Source: Xiphydria camelus (Eukaryota > Arthropoda > Insecta > Hymenoptera > Xiphydriidae). Taken from it: 64,000 nt of DNA. Where the stretch lies: the NCBI GenBank assembly GCA_963678675.1, contig OY783197.1:9613647-9677646 (forward strand), given 5' to 3'. The position numbers and the translations under genes are program-made. The notes beneath the pieces are model-generated. The model worked only from the letters and a program-made list of their open reading frames with translations. It ran no database searches and was not told the DNA's origin. This document shows positions 34,268 through 46,861 of this stretch, piece by piece (the first letter of the stretch is position 1; every line of letters begins with the position of its first letter).

Positions 34268-37200
34268 ATGACCGAAAGAATTGAGAGTGTACTATCAAGA
34301 GTCACGAAGCTGAAGAGCATCGACAATTGGAGCATCTGGAAATTCCAGGTAAGAGTCCTTCTAAACTCACACGAGGCACTGAATGTCGCGCTGGGAACTG
34401 AAACAAAGCCGGCGGATATTATCGTAACCGAGAATGCGGCGGCACAAGCCGCGCACGCGAAAGAGGTCGAAAAGTGGAATAAGTCTGACGTAACAGCACA
34501 AAGGATCATCGTCACGACGATCGGAGATCAGCCAACACTACACATCAATAACTGTACGACGGCAGCCGAAAAGTAGCTGAAACTCTCTTCGATCTACGAG
34601 CAAAAATCGGAAGCGAGCGTGCACATGCTGCAACAAAATTGGTATAACGCGACGAAGAAATCGAGCGACGACATAGCAACACACATCGCCAGACTCGAGG
34701 AAATCGCACACAGGCTGAAGCTCATGGGAGAGGAGATCTCAGACTCGATGATCATCACGAAGATTCTAATGACTCTACCCGTAAGTTACCGTCACTTCGT
34801 TAGCGCGTGGGAATCAGCTCCAGCGGGAGAACGCAAACTCGAAAATCTGAAAGCACGACTCATGACGGAAGAATCGAGGATCACGTCGCAGGAAGAAAGG
34901 AACGGAAACGCATTGTCGGCCTGTGCTCGACGGGGAGGACCGAGACGAGGTGGACGAAGCGGAAGAGGCGGAACGTTCAGAGGATCTTCAGGACCCGGGA
35001 AGTGTTACACATGCGGCGAGGCTGGACACTTTGCCAGAGACTGTGCACAATATAAAGGGGACTACGACCGCAAAGGATCTGTAAACTTCAACAACGCCTC
35101 AAGGAAGAAGTTACACGGCGAGAGCTTGCTGAGCGTAGCTCTTACCTCCGGAATTGAAAAATAAAGTCTAGGCGCAGGCTGGTTCCTCGACTCAGGCGCC
35201 AGCGACCATATGTCCAACCGGAGAAACTGGTTCGTAACGTATGAACCCTTCGACGAGGCTATGCCCGTACGCATCGGCGACGGAGGATTCATCGAAGCCT
35301 ATGGGAAAGGAAGCATGAATGTCGCCATGTTCAACGGAGAGGGATGGAAGGAAAACCACCTAATCGACGTACTATACGTACCGAAATTAAAATTCAATCT
35401 ATTCTCTGTAGGTTCGGCTCTAGACAAAAATCTAAAGATGCAGTCGACTGACACGGCATGTGAAATAACGAAGGATGGTCGAGTCATCGCTACAGGAATT
35501 CGTCAAGGGAAGATGTACGTAATGCAGTTCGAAGTCATCGAACCGGAGCCGCCGAGATGGAGATGTGACGCACCGCAAGCACTCGCATCGCGAGTAAAGC
35601 CGAGACGACGGAATGCGTTGAAAGATTTCTCAAGAAAGCCGAGAAACAGTGTCCAAACGGAGTACGAGTTCTTCGCACGGATAACGGATTCGAATTTGTT
35701 AACGAAGAAATGAAGCAGTTAACGGATAGACTCGGTGTGCGGCACCAACGCACGGTGACGTACAGACCGGAACAGAACGGATCGGCAGAAAAGGATAACA
35801 GAACGCTGAAGGAAGCCGGACGTACATTGATGCTCTGCGGCGGATTCAAGGCGGAGTTCTGGGCGGAAGCGATCAATACAGCGGTTGAGACACTCAATCG
35901 CACCGGAACAAGCAGCGTAAAGGGAAGTACACCGTGGGAGCTTTGGTTTCAACGAAAGCCGAACCTGAAAGACCTGCACTCCTTCGGTGAAGAGGTGTTC
36001 GTCCATATACCAAAGGAGAAACGCAAATCGTTGGACCCCAAGGGGAGAAAGGGCTACTTCATTGGATACGGGAATGAGGTCAAGGGATACCGCGTGTGGC
36101 TCCCAGACTACAACAAGATCGAGACGACACGAGATGTCATTTTCACCGGAAAATTCGGCGGAACAATCGCGCCAAGTGAGCGCGACGATGAGGAAGTATA
36201 TCTCGGGGAAGATCGCTTTCCAGGCGAACGCGAGGATTCCGATGCCGAGGATGAACCGATAGAAGATGTCGAGGAAGTCCAGCAGGAAAATGACGAGGAA
36301 GAACCCTGACGAGACGCGACGGGCACCAGAGAGGTGCCAGCAGGAGCAGCGGAAGAGGTAGGAAATAACGACGAGGAAGACCAGGCACAGAGCGACGAGT
36401 ACAGACTTCGAGACAGAGGGACATTGAGGCAACCGAGCAGATACCACGATTTCGTTGAAGATCTGTTCCTGGCCGAGGGCCATGAGCCTCTCTCGTATCG
36501 CGAGGCAATGCAGAGCGAGCAAACAACGCAGTGGAGGCAAGCAATGGACGAAGAGTTCGAGTCTCTAATGAAAAATCGTGTCTGGGAACTCGTCGAGGCA
36601 CCAACGAACGCGAGAGTCATCGACTGTAAGTGGACATACAAACTGAAACGAGACGCAAACGGGAACGTTCAACGACACAAGGCGAGGCTCGTTGCACGAG
36701 GTTTCCGGCAAATAGGGGGAGTCGATTACCAGGAAACGCACAGCCCCGTCGTACGTTTCGACTCGATTCGCGCTGTTCTAGCCGTGGCCGCATCCGAGCA
36801 TATGCAGATCGAACAGTTCGACGTTAAGACCGCCTTCTTGTACGGAGACATCGACGAGGAGATATACATGCAGCAGCCGGAGGGGTACAGCAGTGCGACC
36901 GGAAAAGTGTGCAAGCTGAAACGGAGCCTGTACGGACTGAAACAATCCTCCCGATGTTGGAACCGGCGATTTACCAATTTCCTCAAGAGATTCAATCTGA
37001 AAGCAACGGACGCCGACGCATGCGTATTCGTAAGTCAAAACCAAAATCTGATTTTGGCCATATATATAGACGACGGGCTAATTGTAGCTAAGGATCGATC
37101 TCTCATCGACAAACTTCTCACGGAGCTCAAAACCGAATTTGAGATCACACACGACGGAGTGAACCTTTTCCTGGGAATGCACATAGAGCGTGAAGCCGAT

Positions 37201-38040
37201 GGATCGATATTCATTCATCAGGAGACATACGCAAGAAGAGTCCTAGAACGATTCAGGATGGAAGACGCCAACCCCGTGGCAATCCCAGCTGATCCGAACC
37301 AAGGACTACACTCACCTGAGCAAGCGGGAGACCCTCAGGATATCACCACGGCACCGTATCGCGAAGCTGTTGGAAGCCTGATGTACCTGTCAATAGCCAC
37401 AAGACCGGACATTACATTTGCCGTAAACCAAGCGAGCAGATTTCTCGAACACCCAACCACGGCACACTGGAAATCTGTCAAAAGAATTCTGAAATACGTT
37501 AAGGGCACGATCAATCACGGTATCAGCTTCAAATGCGACGAGACGATGAAGCTGCTCGCATACAGCGATTCGGACTATGCGGGAGATCCTCAGAAACGCA
37601 GATCGACGACCGGGTATGCTTTGAAACTCGCCTCCGGAACAATATCATGGAATTCACAAAGGCAACAATCCGTTGCATTATCGACGACGGACGCAGAGTA
37701 TATGGCTGCCTGTCAGACCGCGAAGGAGATAGCCTAGATGAAGAGACTCGTCAAGGAGCTACTAAAATTGGAAAATATCCCGACGACGCTCCTTATGGAC
37801 AATCAGAGCGCCATAAGCCTAATCAAGAATCCAGTCTTCCACAAACGGGTGAAACATATCGATGTAAGGTTCCATTATATCAGAGAAAGGTACGCTGAAG
37901 AAGACTTCACCTTGAAGTACGTACCCTCGAAGGAGCAGCACGCGGACATCTTAACGAAGCCTTTGCCGCGACAGCCGCATGAACATCATCGAGGAGCACT
38001 TGGAGTCAAGATGAAGGGTCAAAATCAACAGGGGGCCTAA
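34268..38040 (+). pseudogene. Copia gag-pol polyprotein, interrupted
   Basis: The first real ATG is 34268. Gag has a CCHC knuckle, CYTCGEAGHFARDC, at about 35002-35043. The protease motif LDSGAS is at about 35186. The integrase retains the second catalytic Asp (RTDNG, about 35677) and the Glu region (EKDNRTLKEAGRTL), plus the KGYFIGY C-terminal motif. RT (about 36600-37400) has FDVKTAFLYGD and YIDD (about 37060). RNase H (about 37550-38000) has YSDSDYAGD and STTDAEYMA. Stops are at 34574, 35162, 36307 and 37735. The frame changes at about 35545-35600, where the integrase HHCC finger and first catalytic Asp, normally some 150-190 residues, are absent. This points to an internal deletion. At 34574 and 37735 the family pattern suggests a tryptophan codon. 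Confidence 0.9.
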
Positions 38041-38083
38041 GGGAACTCGAAATTACGCTTTATAAAAGGAACCAAAGCGGGAG

Positions 38084-38335
38084 TGTTGGAGATAATTTTG
38101 TCTGCCTTTTACCGCGATTTAAATCTGGCGCTCTCACTACTCTCTCTAGTAACTTTCCCACTGGCGCTCCCCACTTTACCTGCCCTCTACACGATTCACT
38201 GCTTCTCGATTCACTTTCGCTAACGAACTCTCCTGCTGATACACGTTTCTTATGTTCTGTGATACGAATAAAGCTAATCAACGTATTTCTTGCACATCCT
38301 GTATGGAAGTTATTCGCGCAAACCTAAACCCAACA
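38084..38335 (+). repeat. Copia 3' LTR
   Basis: 252 bp, tgttgg...ccaaca, preceded by the purine-rich tract ggaaccaaagcgggag at 38068-38083 that would prime plus-strand synthesis. Confidence 0.95.
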
Positions 38336-38368
38336 CTTACTCGTAAATAAATTTCTCAAGTCACTCGC

Positions 38369-38525
38369 AAAGTTACGTATACGCATCTAAGCGAATAGAC
38401 CGATCAGGATCAAGTATTCCGTTGTGGTGGGGGTCCTGATTGATCTACTCGCTAAGATGCGTATACGTTCCCTGATACGGAATACTTGATCCTGATTGGT
38501 CTATTCGCTAAGATGCGTGCACGCA
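38369..38525. repeat. Short palindrome
   Basis: gtatacgcatctaagcgaat and atcaggatcaagtattccg are mirrored on the right side by their reverse complements, with a G-rich loop. It sits between the Copia element and the next palindrome. Confidence 0.7.
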
Positions 38526-38554
38526 AAGATACGAGCGAGTTCGAGAAAGGGGCC

Positions 38555-39860
38555 TCTGATCTGCCGGTAGCCGGGAGATCGAAGTCTCTAATCTCGAAAT
38601 TGTTAATTTGTAAATAATACTGAATAATGTGTAGAAGTGATAAATAATTATTCGGGTTTCTTCGATGAGTTTCCCCAAGTGTTTAAAAATCGGTGTCCAT
38701 AACTGTGGCTTCAACTTCCAGCGATCAAGTAAGTAATTACTGCAGAACGAGTAGGTTACAAGATTTTCATGAAGTTTTTGACGGTTTTCTTGCATGTCCC
38801 CTTTCATAAGGTGCAAACAAAGAGGATGTAACTTCTGTCCTATCCTGAAGAAAATGAGTCGATCGATATCAGACATTGTCGAACTTATCACCGAGCGCCT
38901 TTCACCCACGGTATTTTCATTGCAATATGCGCTTTTCATTTCAACTATTCCTGCTTTAAATAACTTTCACTTCTTTCAAAGTATTTACCTTGTACGAATT
39001 GTTGATCGTAGGGCGCAGCAATCAATGATTGTGACTAATCGTAGACAAATTATTCCTGCGATGATGTTCCAGTTGCGAAGCATACACTAGCAAGTCAGCT
39101 TACAGCGTCCGATGTTTAGTATCAACTTTACCTCTTTTGGAATATCCATCACCCGAGCATAATCACGATTATTCGCAGAATAGACCGTGAGCTTGGGCAC
39201 ATTATCGCAGTAGTAGTTCGGCACACTTGTCTATGACGAGTCGCTATTATTGATCGCTGCCTCCTACCACGAACAGTTCATAAAAGGTTATTAGCCTGAA
39301 AGAAGTAAAAGTTATTTAATGCTGGAATAGTTGAAACGAGAAGCGCGTATAGCAATTAATGTACCGTGGGTAATAGGCGCTCGGTGACAAGTCTGACATT
39401 CTCCAATGTCCATCGAGTCATCTTTTTACGGACAGGACACGAGCTAGATCCGCTTCAGTTGCACCTGTACGAGATGACATATCAGAAAATCATGAGTCTT
39501 CATGAAAATCTTCTAACCTACTCGTTCTGCAGTAATACTTAATAATATCACTGGAAGTTGAAGCAACAGTTATTGGCAAAAGTCGGACACCGGTTTTTAA
39601 ACACTTGGGAAATATCATCGAAGAAACCCGAATGATTATTTCTTACCACTTCTATATATTCGTTATCATTATTTACAAATTAACGATTTCGATCTCCCGA
39701 ATTGACAGGTACCGCGAGATCAGACTTTTGACACTTTTCGCTCAGCTCGTAAGACCGCAGCGCACTCTCCCGAAGCCAACTTTTAAAGCACCGAGCCAAC
39801 CACTTCCAGCCAAATGTCAGGGAAATCCAAAATCAGGAGTTTTTGCCAGAGGACATTTGG
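38555..39860. repeat. FB-A palindrome (copy 6), long form
   Basis: The outer arms (38555 to about 38790 and about 39480-39860) share the family modules, with extra sequence between them. The central section has its own inverse pairs (gcgcctttcacccacgg near 38900 and its partner near 39385). The central section resembles 50600-50790. No protein domain is recognised in its ORFs. Confidence 0.7.
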
Positions 39861-41079
39861 TATATGTTGTTACATACAGAAAAGTTATGATATTTTGTAA
39901 TTTCCATCGTTACACTAGAGGCGAAGAAGAGATGAAATAGAAATGAGGTACGTGTACACTTCAGGTTTGACAGGTCGGTGTGTAAATTGGAACTCGTAAT
40001 AGTACGAAAGAGGAAATATATCGATAGAGAAAAATAGTGATAAAGTAATTACTTGATTATTGTGATCCAATTCTATTTCATCTCCTATTCTGCCACGGCT
40101 TGTATTGATGATTGATTTTCTTCGATTTTTCCCGAGCTCGCATGACCCTGAAAACAAAAAATAGAACGAACACAAAGATATTGTCCTTCCATTGTGAAAG
40201 TTAGGTTAAAGCTGTCAAATGGCAATTAAACTTATCTGATGGCAATTCTTCTGAGACCGTCTCCTTTCCTGCTCCTTTCTTGATGCACAGGCATTGGAGA
40301 GAAGAATACCACTGCATCCGTTCACTATCTCGATATTCGAAAAAAATACAAACGATTATTAAACTATACGGAGCGTCTGTCACATTCACCACTATTGAGA
40401 TTCACTACTCCGATTACACTGAATTTTTACTTTTTATTAACAAGCGCGTCCGAGGATCGAAAAAATGCGAGGGAAATCGTTTCGCGAATGGAAATATTTT
40501 ATTAATTTTGAAAAATAACTAAACATTGAAGGGGAATATATTCTCTCACACACTCTCACATACATTTTTGATGGCGTATGCGTGTAGCCGCATCTGTGTA
40601 CACATTTCCGACCATGTCCGAATATCGCCGAAGACAGGCGGAATTTCTATGAGATTTTGACATATATATATCGCCCGAGAAATCGGATTCTCGACTTTTG
40701 AGGCGCGAGGGGCGTGGCTTCGCATTGCTAAGGAAAAATCTCTGTTAATATGTAACTTACAACATTTACTCTGGTCTCTATCGATAGAGAATAGTCGATT
40801 TATATGGCGTAACTAAGCATAGTTTTGGTTATAACCGTATATTTATTGAGAAAATTCGATGTTAAAATTGAGGGGTGAAGGGGGGCAGACATTTTTCCTG
40901 TAAAGATACACGGGTGCTCGCGGCGACAGCGCTGGCGGCGTCGTTCTGACGACTTGAATGAACATGCCGCGAGACACTACCGTGTCTCTTGATAATTGAA
41001 TTTTGAAAGTCGTCGCTTTGGACAATTCTAATTTTGAGTTATGACACTATTGCAGCAAACGTGCGATATATCCGGCTGA

Positions 41080-41310
41080 GATGCTACTAGGTCCGAACGT
41101 ATATGGACCTACGGGATCCGGACTTAGATCTGCAACATAGCAATTGTGCGAGTACGAGAGAAAATATGTGGCGAGTGCATAAGAAAAACCTCTCTATCGC
41201 ACAAACTCTAACTAGACTAGTCGAGAGAAATGTGCGAGAGAGAGGTTCGTATGCACGTGTTCCCTCTTGCACTCGTACAATTGCTATGTTGCAGATTCAA
41301 GTCTGGACTC
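41080..41310. repeat. Dispersed repeat with inverse halves
   Basis: The left segment matches 28896-28998. The right segment (about 41260-41310) holds the reverse complement of the gcaacatagcaattgtgcg module. 39870-41065 shows no supported gene or complete element. Confidence 0.55.
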
Positions 41311-41529
41311 TCTCTAGAATTAATTTCTATGCTTTTGAAAACAGGTAAAACCACAGACTGGCTAGTTCTCTCCATTGACAAAAATGCTCACTCTTTCCTT
41401 AAACTGTCACCCTTTTTCAGTAATTCTCTGTTTGAGTTATTTGATTATAACAAATATTTTAAAAATGGCACTGCTTTGAAGGAAAAAGTGATATAAAAAA
41501 TTGTAGGCTTTCTCAGCTATTGTCATTAT

Positions 41530-41685
41530 AGATATGAGTAGGTACATTTGTAGTGAAAGAAGAAAATGCGTCCGGCAGAAAACCGACGGCGTATTCGGGA
41601 GGATTAGAGAAAATACTCCTGAATACGCCGTCGATTTTCTGCCGGACGCATTTTTTTCTCTCGGTACAAATGTACCGATAACTGT
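41530..41685. repeat. Hairpin repeat
   Basis: ggtacatttgtag...gcgtccggcagaaaaccgacgg and its reverse complement flank an approximately 15-bp loop; arms are about 65 bp. The encoded ORFs on both strands are consequences of the palindrome. Confidence 0.75.
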
Positions 41686-41857
41686 TGATCTAATATGGAA
41701 AAGATGTCCTGTCGGCGGCTGCACGCGATCGGAATACTTTTCTCCATATAAACGGGTAGCAGCACGCAGCGGCAAATAAAAACATGATTGTAATCGTCTG
41801 ATATTAACCAATATTGGCAACCGCCAATTCGAAAATCTACTTTTAGCATAATGAATT

Positions 41858-42275
41858 CTATCGCTGGTGATTTTTTAAAAAGTCATTTTTAAACGTATGT
41901 ACCTACTAATCAATGAACAACCAATTCTTATGCATTCATAAGCCAGGGAAAATGCTGTCGTAGCTATTCAAAGCATAAGAATTAATTATTTATTGTCTGG
42001 TACATTTAAAAATATTTTAAAATGTTACTAGCGATAGAATCCGTGACGCCGGGAGTACCATATGTCCGCGATCAAAGCACCCATAGCAAAATTGCGAGTT
42101 TTGCATGAGCACCCCTGTGGGTCTCCTCGTCCAATAGAATCACCGGAGAAGTGTGAATGCGCATGCGTAGTCATTCGCGAGTGTTGGCGTCGTCAGCAAG
42201 TTCAAATAGGTTTCAATGACATTTCATTTCTTCATTGATCTGAACTTGCTGACGACGCCAACACTCGCGGATGAC
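41858..42275. repeat. Diverged TIR MITE followed by a palindromic repeat
   Basis: 41858-42050 is a degenerate copy of the 7374-7584 MITE. 42058-42275 repeats the neighbour found at 7209-7370, and its second half is palindromic around gaacttgctgacgacgccaa. The same two units being adjacent in both places suggests they move or were duplicated together. Confidence 0.6.
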
Positions 42276-42399
42276 GCGGTTTTTTTCTTCAAAATAAAAA
42301 ATCAGACACCGAATTATACTCCGTTTATGCACTTATGATTTTAAATAAATTCATACACTCTTATATGATACCAGCAGTATATAGTGGACAAAATATGAA

Positions 42400-42401
<2 letters not shown>

Positions 42402-42457
<56 letters not shown>
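42402..42457. repeat. (CT)n microsatellite at a LINE 5' junction
   Basis: 56 bp of pure CT directly precede the LINE. A shorter (TC)n tract (47179-47191) follows its 3' end, as expected if the LINE inserted into the microsatellite. Confidence 0.9.
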
Positions 42458-42458
<1 letters not shown>

Positions 42459-42914
42459 GTGCAAGGCGCTGCTCGATTGTTTGGTCTAGCTGTGAATTCT
42501 GTTTTCTGCCTCTTTGTTGCCTCCGGAAGCTGTGTTGCGGCTTCTCCGCATGTTCTGAGTCGCGAGCTCTCTACTAATACTATTTGTTTCCTTCTTTGGG
42601 AGCTAGTGAAAGTGTTTTGGTTGCCATTTCAGCTGGCTTTGCGATTTGAGGTTAGTGCTGTTGTTAAATTCTGTTTGCTGCGCAGCCGCATTGCGCATGC
42701 TTCTCGCTTCTGGGCTAAGGAATACGCGAGTGCTACATCCTGGCGGTTGCTGATCCAACTAATCACTAGAGCGGTTGGACGTTAGCTCCCTACATTACCG
42801 ACCGTTGATAGGGCCCCGACCCTTATCCCTGTTGCATACGCACTGAGCAGCGGGAACTTCATCTGTAAATCAAAGCGATCTTAAGCTGCAGGACTACCTC
42901 CATTTACGGTTACT

Positions 42915-43970
42915 ATGGCTGACGGGCCTCAAAATCCACGTCCCTCCTCACCCGCAGAGTCTGATTCATCGGCATCATCATGCAAATCTGACGCAAGTCG
43001 GAAACGAAGAGGTGACGAGGAAGTTGATAATGTCAAACTTAAGCTTAGGAGAGCCACCAGAGCCAATCCTGCACCGGAGATTTCGCTAGCCTGTGTGATG
43101 GACCAGCTCAAGGCTATTTCCGATACGCAGACGAAACAATATGGGATACTCCAGGAACTACAAACTATGAAAACTACCGTTGAGTCAGTCACCACTGACG
43201 TAGCCGCCCTAAAGACCTCCACTGGGCAGTTGTCTGATAAAACGGATCGACTGGCCAAGGAGAACGAAGATCTGCGGAACTCGTTCAGGGCACTGGAGGC
43301 TAGGTTTGACCAGTTACAAACAGTTGACGGAGTTGGAACCTCATCGTCAAATGACTACTCTAGATTGGTTGCTGCGACGAATGCCAATGCTCTAAGACTG
43401 CAACGGAAGCCGTCAAATCGCAGCGAGCAAACTGAGCTCGTTGTATCTGGTCTCACCTTCGGCCAAACCAGTGATACCATTGAGACTGAGCTTATCCGAG
43501 TTACTTCTGCAGTGGCGAAAGTGCTTAAAGTTGACCTGAAACCTGGTGATCTGCTCAGTGCTCGGCTACTGAGGAAACAAGCAGTTGGTGATCAACCAAT
43601 TACACCGAAAAGAGTACCGTTTGCAGTAGTGTGCAGGGAACCAGTGCTGGCTACTCGGCTATTCAATGCCAAGAGGGCTTTTGGTACTCTGAGACTTTCG
43701 CAACTCGATAAGGACGTAACCACTGCTGAAGTCTCTTTCGCAGCACAGACTGGAGATCCGATCATCAGCATAAACCAACTGATTCCATCGAATGTTTTAA
43801 AGCTCCTTAATGTGGCCAAAAGTGCTCTGAAAGAGGTTGGGTTCAAGTATGTTTGGTGTAGGAACTCAACAGTGTTTGCTAAAGCTCGTGAGGGAGCATT
43901 AGTACAAATCATCAATTCGGAAGCTGACATTCCCAAAATTGTCCAATTATATTCGACTCAGCAGGAATAA
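42915..43970 (+). CDS. LINE-2 ORF1, coiled-coil gag-like protein
   Basis: 351 residues from ATG 42915, intact. The N-terminal 60 residues are Ser/Pro/Glu-rich, with the basic patch ASRKRRGDEE. Residues about 65-145 form a predicted coiled coil, with heptad-like leucines through LQELQTMKTTVESVTTDVAA and ending FRALEARFDQL. The C-terminal half (about 175-345) resembles the RRM-less nucleic-acid-binding region of LINE ORF1 proteins but has no motif I can name, and no zinc knuckle. It presumably binds the LINE RNA. Its stop, TAA at 43968-43970, overlaps an ATG (taatg). Confidence 0.8.
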   Translation: MADGPQNPRPSSPAESDSSASSCKSDASRKRRGDEEVDNVKLKLRRATRANPAPEISLACVMDQLKAISDTQTKQYGILQELQTMKTTVESVTTDVAALKTSTGQLSDKTDRLAKENEDLRNSFRALEARFDQLQTVDGVGTSSSNDYSRLVAATNANALRLQRKPSNRSEQTELVVSGLTFGQTSDTIETELIRVTSAVAKVLKVDLKPGDLLSARLLRKQAVGDQPITPKRVPFAVVCREPVLATRLFNAKRAFGTLRLSQLDKDVTTAEVSFAAQTGDPIISINQLIPSNVLKLLNVAKSALKEVGFKYVWCRNSTVFAKAREGALVQIINSEADIPKIVQLYSTQQE

Positions 43971-46861
43971 TGCCATCGACCTGTCCGCCCGAGCATCACC
44001 ATTACTCAAGTAAATTCCAGTCTCCGACTTTGCTGCCTGAATTCAAACTCACTTCGCTCGCATCTTGATCTACTCAAGGCCCACTTGGACTCCGAACCAT
44101 TATACCACGCCATTGCTGTAACTGAGACTTGGCTGGCTCCGGATATTCCTGACTCCTTGGTGGGGCTGTCCGGCTACTCCATTCTCAGGTGCGATCGGAA
44201 TGTTCACGGTGGTGGAGTTGCCCTTTATGTCCATGAAACATTTTCTGCATCGATCATCGTCAACTCCAACACTAATGGCAGGACAGGCATGGTTGAATTT
44301 TTAATGTGTGAGTTGAAGGGATCTGAGTCACCTCCAATCTTTGTTGGAGTTGTGTATCGGCCACCACATGTGGCATTCACCACTCCTGTGGACCTTGGAC
44401 AAAAATTATCAACGGCAATGGACGGTTATGCCCATAAGGTACTCATGGGGGATTTCAACGCTGATCAGCTGGGTGACAGTCATGATTCAAAATTTATCCG
44501 AACGCTCATGCAGGACCTCTCGCTCAAGCTAGTGGATCACGGAGTCACGCATATTACTAGTACCTCTTCAACTTGGCTCGATCTATGTATGGTGGACGAA
44601 TCCGACAGTGTTCAGTCTTGGGGAAAGTCCGAAACCCCGCTGGGAGCTGGACATCACCTCATTTATGTCGAAATTGCTATCCAGAGCATTCGCCCTCAAC
44701 CCAAGACCATTGGAACGCGTAGGATTAGTAGACTGGCTGAGCCGGATACGCAAGTATTGTTGGGATCGATCGATTGGGAGGAATTCTCCAGTGCCTCCAC
44801 GGTGGATGGTGCCCTGAAGGCCTTTTATGAGAGCTTCTTTGCTATTCTCGACGCTGTGGCACCTATTACTACTCTCAGGGTCAATTCCAAGAAGCACGCA
44901 CCGTGGATGTCGCCGGAACTCAAACTCGCCCAGCGCATTGTTCGGACTACATATCGGAGGTACAGGCGCAACAACAGGCAAAAGGATCTTAATGATTATC
45001 GCAAAGCACGTGATCGGCTCCGCTCCTCATTGGCGGATGCCAGAGCAGCTTACTATCGTGCAAGGCTGGAGGGGCTGTCACCATCGGCCATGTGGCAGGA
45101 GCTGAGGAGCTTGGGACTGATCAAGGCCACAAGTTCACCACCACTCGTTGTGGTACCTGAGCATCTCAACTTCGACCTTGCCCAGATCTCAACCAGTACG
45201 CCTTTGCCCTCGTCTGCACCTCTAATCAGCAATGTTGAAGCTGCTAATCCTCCACAACTGCTCGATAGACCGGAGCTAGACCTTAAACCAGTCACGGCTG
45301 AAATGGTTGAGAGTGCTGTCCGAAAATCCAAGTCGAACGCCACTGGTGCTGATGGCCTTGGTTTGAGGATGCTCCTCCCGACTCTACATATAATCATTGG
45401 TTTCCTGGTCTCGATCTTCAACCGGTCAATCACTGACTGCGAGTTCCCCGTTGCCTGGAAGAGAGCTATAGTGGTCCCGATAAACAAGCTTGCCACGCCG
45501 AGAACCTCCAGCGATTATCGGCCAATTTCACTTCTGCCTACCCTCAGCAAGGTCCTCGAGCGTCTGATCTTTGACCAAATATCGGAGTATATAAAACGTT
45601 ACTCAGTGTTGGATCCATGGCAGTGTGGATTTCGTGCAGGGTACAGTACGGAGACGGCCCTTGTAAAACTGATAAATGATGTCAGATGCGGAATGGACAG
45701 GCGTCAAGTCACTGTTCTGGTGCTATTTGACTTTTCAAAGGCGTTTGATACTGTACCCCATGATTTGCTTCTACAGAAGCTGGCAAAAATCGGTTTTTCA
45801 CATATGGCGAGGAAATGGATATTATCGTACTTTTGGCAGGAAGGCAGCAAGCGGTCAAATATGATAACAACCTGCTTACGAACTGGATTTCAACAAACAC
45901 CGGCGTTCCCCAAGGGTCCGTATTGGGACCACTGCTGTTTTCACTTTATATTAATGATGTCGGGACGGTGACCAGGACGGCAAAGCGTTTATTGTTCGCC
46001 GATGATTTGCAAATATACGTGACATGCGCGCCAGCTGATCTCCCGGACTGTATCCGTAAGCTTAACAAGGATATCTTGGCGATTGAAACATGGGCAGCTG
46101 CGAATCGCCTCCGTCTCAATATAGCTAAGACCAAGGCCATCGTTCTGGGCAATAGTCGTCTTGTCAACCAAATAAATTTTGATCATCTTCCACCACTGGG
46201 AAATAACCTCAACACCATCCCCTTCGAGGCGACAGTTAGAAATCTGGGAGTGATACTGGATTCAAAAATGACATTCCGTAAGCATCTGGCCAGCATTACA
46301 TCTCAGGTCAATGGCGTCTACTACAAGCTAAATCAACTCCGCGACTACACGGACGTCAATCTTCGCAAGTGTTTGGTCGCAGCACTGGTCCTTCCTTATA
46401 TAAACTATTGCTCTGTCGCTCTCGTTGGTGCCAGTGCTGAGGTTGACTTGAGGTTACAGAGGCTGGTCAACAGGGGCATTAGGTACATATTTAACCTGCC
46501 GCGTGACTCGCCGATTACGCAGTACCGTCGTCAGTTGGGCTGGCTATCGGTGGGGAGCTCAAGAACTTGTGCAGTGGCTTGTCTAACATTTAGTGTTCTC
46601 CGAGAGGAGACACACTTCCTTAAAGATTTGCTTATTAGCCATACAGCCCGGCGACCACTAAGAAATGAAGTAACTCATTTGCTCCAAATACCAGGCTACA
46701 GGACTGATGCTTATAGGAGTGCCTTCGCTGTCACAGCTCCTTATATCTGGAACTCGGTACCGAATGAGGCCAAGCAGGCACCGTCTCGTTCAGCCTTTAG
46801 ACATATCTTTAAAAATCACCTTAATAGGCTGGAAACTCCAGATCACGGTAATGCGCATTAA
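43971..46861 (+). pseudogene. LINE-2 ORF2: endonuclease and reverse transcriptase
   Basis: The frame is open immediately after the ORF1 stop, in the same frame, and endonuclease-like sequence (LRLCCLNSNSLRSHL) starts within 15 codons without an in-frame ATG. Endonuclease motifs: TETWL, YRPP, MGDFNAD and GAGHHL. RT motifs: SDYRPISLLPTLSKVLERL, FDFSKAFDTVPHD, then after the break GVPQGSVLGPLLF and FADD (about 45998). A frameshift at the T-run near 45831-45835 moves the frame to that of 45815. The ORF then runs to 46861 with no RNase H. Endonuclease and RT order and motif style fit Jockey/CR1-type LINEs. Confidence 0.88.

Larger units (their letters stand above)
33884..38340 (+). mobile_element. 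Copia-type LTR retrotransposon, structurally complete but defective
   Basis: The paired LTRs are 252 bp each (33889-34140, 38084-38335), bounded by TG...CA and flanked by the identical 5-bp duplication cttac (33884-33888, 38336-38340). Between them are a primer site, one gag-pol polyprotein with copia domain order (gag, protease, integrase, RT, RNase H), and a purine tract before the 3' LTR. The LTRs differ at six positions by my count (2.4%). Internal stops, a frame change and an integrase deletion make the copy inactive. Confidence 0.95.

Noticed and set aside
35719..36641. Minus-strand ORFs (up to 273 codons) opposite Copia integrase
   Set aside because: They mirror the codon structure of the plus-strand polyprotein, with low-complexity Ser/Arg content and no recognisable family.
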